64,000 bases of DNA from the NCBI RefSeq assembly GCF_964204865.1, contig NC_135261.1, positions 15,810,001 to 15,874,000 of the forward strand, in the 5' to 3' direction. Below are positions 61,101 to 64,000 of this stretch, in pieces. This DNA is from Styela clava (taxonomy: Eukaryota; Chordata; Ascidiacea; Stolidobranchia; Styelidae). Position numbers and translations under genes: made by a program. Below the pieces are notes generated by a model, which was given only the letters and a program-made list of their open reading frames with translations, was not told the origin of the DNA and did no database searches. The number at the start of each line of letters is the position of its first letter. Within the stretch, counting starts at the first letter, position 1.

Positions 61101-64000
61101 ATTGGGAAATTTCCTATACAAAATAAATGTGATTCTTTTGTACAGTTAACGGAGAATAATTTATCTTATTCAGACAACTCCAAATCCTAGCAATCTACAG
61201 TTCAGAGGCCGACTCAGTAGTCCATCCATCACTGAACTGACAATTCAAAACATACAATATCCAGAAGACTTCGGAAGGTATAAGTGCGCCGTAACAGCCC
61301 CAAGCGGCACCGGATCAGACTTGATGGAAATCGTGAGTACATAATAACCATGACCGTTTTTTATGATCTGTTATTGATGTTAAACTTGATTTTTACAAAT
61401 ATGTATACAGGTTGCAAAATATCCCGACAGCATTGCACCTCCTTATAAATTTGCGTTTCGGTTTGTAAATGAGAGAGACGTGGTTGTAACGTGGCAGCAT
61501 CCATATCCCGAAGACATCACCGGATATGCCGTTCGTTACTGGCCAACATCTCGTAGATATGGACCTGAAAAGGTGAGACGATTTTTATTTTTATTCAGAC
61601 ATGTCTGGATTTTGGAAATTTAAGGCCCGTGTAGTATTCATCTTATCACTTGACTACCGTGCTCCAGCAATACCATCCATAAGGTCACTAGTGTATTTTC
61701 TTCCCATTAGGTTAAATATAAAAGATGTGGAACGTACTTTAATAGCGTCTGGTCTGTTGACAGAATACTTGATTGCACTGGGATTTTTAGAATTTGATGT
61801 TAATAGGAATACCCACACACCAGTTACTAAGCACTGTGAAATTAATAAGATTTAATAATAAACCGAATCAGATATTGATAATTAATCGCGGATCAATATT
61901 TCGTTTTGTTCAGGAATTAGAAACATCTACTACGGAAGCAACTTTGACCGGTCTTGTGAAAGGAACAGAATATCAGGTTGAAATCAAATCGAAAATTAAC
62001 GATAGAGTTTCAGATGATTCTTTAGTTGGTGCCTTCATACGTTTTGTAAGTATTACATTTATATGAGAATATATTCAATATATATAACTGATTGAATGAC
62101 CGATTAGCTAGTTTTTGTTAACCTGTTTACCCAAGCATTAAAAGATATAATTTCTTGTATCTTTTTCACTAAATCCACAACGCTATATGTTTTGTCCATG
62201 TAGTTTACGAATTCAACTAATTTATTATATAATTGTTCTTTTTTTTACAGGCAGACAAAGTTAGTGATGTTAGAGTCCACCGATTACCTGATGGTCAAGA
62301 GTTGATCATAAGTTGGCAAAATCCAGAAGATATTGACGGAATATTGTTTTCTATAAGAAACCCTGTAAGTATATTTTATTCTAAATTCACTTTTCGTTGG
62401 CCCGCGGGCCAATTACGGCCCGCATAACGATTTAATATTGCCCGCCGAACTTGGGTGAAATAGTTTACCACTTGATGTTTTATTTCTTGACGTTCTGAAT
62501 GCCGCAATTGTTACGTCATTATCACAGTTCAAGCATGTGTATATTTGTAACAATTCAATTACACCGGCATCTTAATTATACGTACCTGTATAAGGGGTAC
62601 ATATGGGTCGCGTCAGTGTATGCGCTCCCCTCTACCGGCCCGCGAATATCCTTCTGATTCTAAATTGACTCCCGGTCAATCAACTTTGGGAACCACTGTT
62701 ATATATTAAAAAAATAATTTATTTTCATGAACTACACTGTAAATGTTTGCCACAACCTTCTGCCCTTTTCCCTCCGCCCACTCTTATTTAATCAGAAGCA
62801 TGTCTTGACTATTAATGAATATTAACGTATTGTAGAACACACATACATGGAACGATCAACCGCCAATGTCACCTGACACAACTTCAAGAAGGATTCGTTT
62901 ACCGATGGCCCCGGGAGAAACTGCCTCATTCAAGATTAGCACATTGAAAAATAACATTCCTACCCCGGTGGTGTTTAACTACACAGAAATCGGTAAGTAT
63001 GTTGTTATGAGGCGAATGGTTATCTGAACATTGCAAGAGTTGAATTGACTCTTTCATTTATAACCTGGTGTCTTTGGTTAAGGCTGATGTGACTGCCTAG
63101 CAAGGCCAATTGAGTAGCGTCACTATTTGAAGCTTTTAGAATTGCATACAACCTAACCCAGGCTATTTATAATTTAAGAAGGTTATGTTGAAGTGATAAG
63201 ATTCTGTTTTTCAAGACGTACTCAATTTGTATGTATATTTGCTTTCTGGAAGTGAGTGAAACATCATAATAAAATTAGTTTGTAAGCAAGCAAGCATAAG
63301 TTCAATCTCAGCAACGGTAAAAGTTTGCAAGTCACTTAAGAATATTTGCCACCTGTGCTCTAATCATATTTGAAAAAAAAAATTTCACGAATGATAATTG
63401 AGAGCTTCTTTTAAAAATCTCAAGCCGTTTTTATTATTGTTCTGTTTTTTTCCTTCCATTTTTACATTATAATGTGGGATTGAATAATATTGGTTAAATA
63501 AACAGAGGTCGAGGTATAGAACAAAGTAAACAGAAAATAGTATGACAAGTCTACCCATGCTAAACTTTTCAACAGATGTCATCGAAATTGAAGATACTGG
63601 GACAAACCCACCGATCGCGACACCGACAAACAAACCCGGAGATGACAGGTAATAAAGTTTGTATTGTGATTTGATTAGTGGTTGCATGACATTATATTAT
63701 TTCCTTTATACATATCGGTATGCACTGAAGAAAACAAACCAATTTTGAGGAATTTCACATAAACTGAATAAGAAACCACCTGTAATTGATGAATTGCTAT
63801 TATCTGATTGTTCCTTGCAACAAGCTAGTTCTATCGTCTGATACACTAATCCAATTTTTTTTATTTTTAGATCTCCTTTGCCTTATCCATCACCGGTATC
63901 AAACTTGCAAGCCGAGGCACTTAGTCCTACATCACTGAGAGCTAGATGGGAACCCACACCCGATGTTTACTTTGACAACTACAAGTATAATTTGAATGAC
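45639..64000 (+). CDS. large secreted or membrane protein with Ig, EGF and FN3 domains, 5' 36 exons (partial)
   Basis: 36 consecutive exons join in one frame with GT/AG introns and give 1598 codons; the gene runs past the window end. The ATG at 45639 is followed by a signal-peptide-like stretch ([15 protein letters not shown]). Order: unrecognised domain (about 30-200), FN3-like (about 205-278), Ig1, FN3, four EGF (485-641), Ig2, FN3, Thr/Pro linker, Ig3, three FN3, Ig4, two FN3-like, linker, start of a further FN3. No transmembrane segment or kinase appears before the end. Ig plus EGF plus FN3 recalls Tie receptors, but the count and order differ (Tie has EGFs after two Ig domains and three FN3). 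The role is probably cell adhesion or reception. Exon blocks are described in the next entries. Confidence 0.9.
49667..51388 (+). other. Ig1 and FN3 block of the Ig/EGF/FN3 gene
   Basis: Exons 49667-49857, 49929-50045, 50470-50576, 50998-51117, 51306-51388 (residues 278-484). Ig1 has [13 protein letters not shown] and YAGHYKCRF, the Cys-Trp-Tyr-x-Cys signature, split by a phase-0 intron. The FN3 has [12 protein letters not shown] and [18 protein letters not shown]. The last exon is an acidic linker ([17 protein letters not shown]). If its donor is not used, the frame ends at TGA 51400-51402. Confidence 0.85.
51433..51650 (+). promoter_or_regulatory. two intronic AATAAA signals behind an in-frame stop
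   Basis: AATAAA at 51433-51438 and 51645-51650 lie inside intron 11, right after an in-frame TGA (51400-51402) reached by reading through the exon 11 donor. They could support premature polyadenylation; in AT-rich DNA they could also be chance. Confidence 0.35.
52139..53598 (+). other. four EGF domains, one per exon
   Basis: Exons 52139-52255, 52709-52822, 53264-53377, 53473-53598 (residues 485-641). All are bounded by phase-1 introns, the usual shuffling unit. Each has six Cys in EGF spacing, for example CQNGGTC with [12 protein letters not shown], and CQHNGVC with [12 protein letters not shown]. None has the D-x-D/N start of the calcium-binding type. Confidence 0.93.
53681..55336 (+). other. 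Ig2, FN3 and Thr/Pro linker block
   Basis: Exons 53681-53820, 53900-54040, 54153-54244, 54743-54862, 55221-55336 (residues 642-844). Ig2 has LLRCGI, IQWVAV and DVGTYECIV. The FN3 has VTVRWRPN and [17 protein letters not shown]. The last exon encodes a Thr/Pro-rich linker ([18 protein letters not shown]) likely to carry O-glycans. Confidence 0.9.
55732..59992 (+). other. Ig3 and three FN3 domains block
   Basis: Exons 55732-55886, 56128-56298, 57306-57455, 57814-57942, 58432-58584, 59049-59177, 59334-59446, 59820-59992 (residues 844-1235). Ig3 has YIHCVY, IAWKKV and DAGIYECTV. Each FN3 takes two exons: [16 protein letters not shown] with [32 protein letters not shown] with [27 protein letters not shown] with [14 protein letters not shown]. 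The first two are close to each other, suggesting a recent module duplication. Confidence 0.92.
59493..59760. mobile_element. hAT-type MITE, 268 bp, perfect 8-bp target duplication
   Basis: Ends CAGGCATACCCAACT and the complement of AGTTGAGAAGCCCTG; TCCCAGAA is duplicated exactly at 59485-59492 and 59761-59768. It lies inside an intron of the Ig/EGF/FN3 gene, with no coding content. Confidence 0.88.
60532..64000 (+). other. Ig4 and C-terminal FN3 block, continuing past the window
   Basis: Exons 60532-60692, 61174-61332, 61411-61572, 61914-62045, 62251-62364, 62836-62992, 63576-63648, 63871-64000 and beyond (residues 1236-1598). Ig4 has VTLECKA, VRWYKV and DFGRYKCAV. Next is an FN3 ([16 protein letters not shown] with [16 protein letters not shown]), an FN3-like pair with [14 protein letters not shown], a TPTNKPGDD linker, and the start of another FN3 ([17 protein letters not shown]). 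The frame is open at base 64000. Confidence 0.9.
62395..62702. mobile_element. probable hAT-type MITE with degraded ends
   Basis: It starts near GGCCCGCGGGCC and GGCCCGC (62400-62424) and ends CTTTGGGAACCACTG (about 62684-62698), a hAT-like terminus read from the other strand as CAGTGGTTCCCAAAG. A similar single end occurs at about 25491. No clear target duplication was found. Confidence 0.45.

Noticed and set aside
45639..64000. Naming the large gene as a Tie receptor
   Set aside because: Domain order and number differ from Tie1/Tie2 and no kinase is in the window.
1..64000. CRISPR arrays, operons, rRNA genes, ribosome binding sites
   Set aside because: The sequence is spliced eukaryotic DNA; no regularly spaced repeats or rRNA-like blocks were seen.

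Overview
The window reads as AT-rich nuclear DNA of an animal with many short exons, most probably an ascidian tunicate. The main clue is a pair of minus-strand genes whose last exons end in NYYGW-x-P-aromatic-Gly-Lys-stop. This is the core of cionin, the sulfated cholecystokinin/gastrin-type peptide known from Ciona (NYYGWMDF-amide). I cannot name the species. Gene models were built by hand from GT/AG splice sites and reading-frame continuity.

Layout: (1) 0.5-13.8 kb, a tandem array of secreted, lipocalin-like genes on the plus strand. It has one probably complete gene (9610-13705), one decayed gene (527-6479) and loose exon remnants. The array is heavily invaded by DNA transposons: a 3.05-kb hAT element with perfect 8-bp target duplication and a frameshifted transposase, a mariner-type hairpin MITE, and a 2.4-kb element with 0.33-kb inverted repeats that holds a nested hAT MITE. 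(2) 13.8-19.4 kb, no clear gene, but two inverted-repeat elements. (3) 19.4-22.2 kb, a complete six-exon gene for a 330-residue non-heme iron, 2-oxoglutarate-type oxygenase of the isopenicillin-N-synthase-like fold, with all iron ligands visible. (4) 23.7-24.1 kb, a hAT remnant. (5) 24.8-33.1 kb, minus strand: two tandem three-exon cionin-like prohormone genes with identical intron phases, and a possible third peptide gene between them. (6) 33.1-45.6 kb, mostly gene-poor DNA with repeats. (7) 45.6-64.0 kb, plus strand: the first 36 exons (1598 codons, continuing past the window) of a large secreted or membrane protein with a novel-looking N-terminus, four Ig, four EGF and at least seven FN3-type domains.

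The genes do not form one pathway. The most notable content is the pair of cionin-like precursors in which the penultimate Asp that is otherwise constant in CCK/gastrin/cionin is replaced by Pro in both copies, with one copy also changed to a C-terminal Tyr. Other points are an animal IPNS-like oxygenase, the unusual Ig/EGF/FN3 receptor-like architecture with a possible truncated isoform, and several well-delimited nested transposons.
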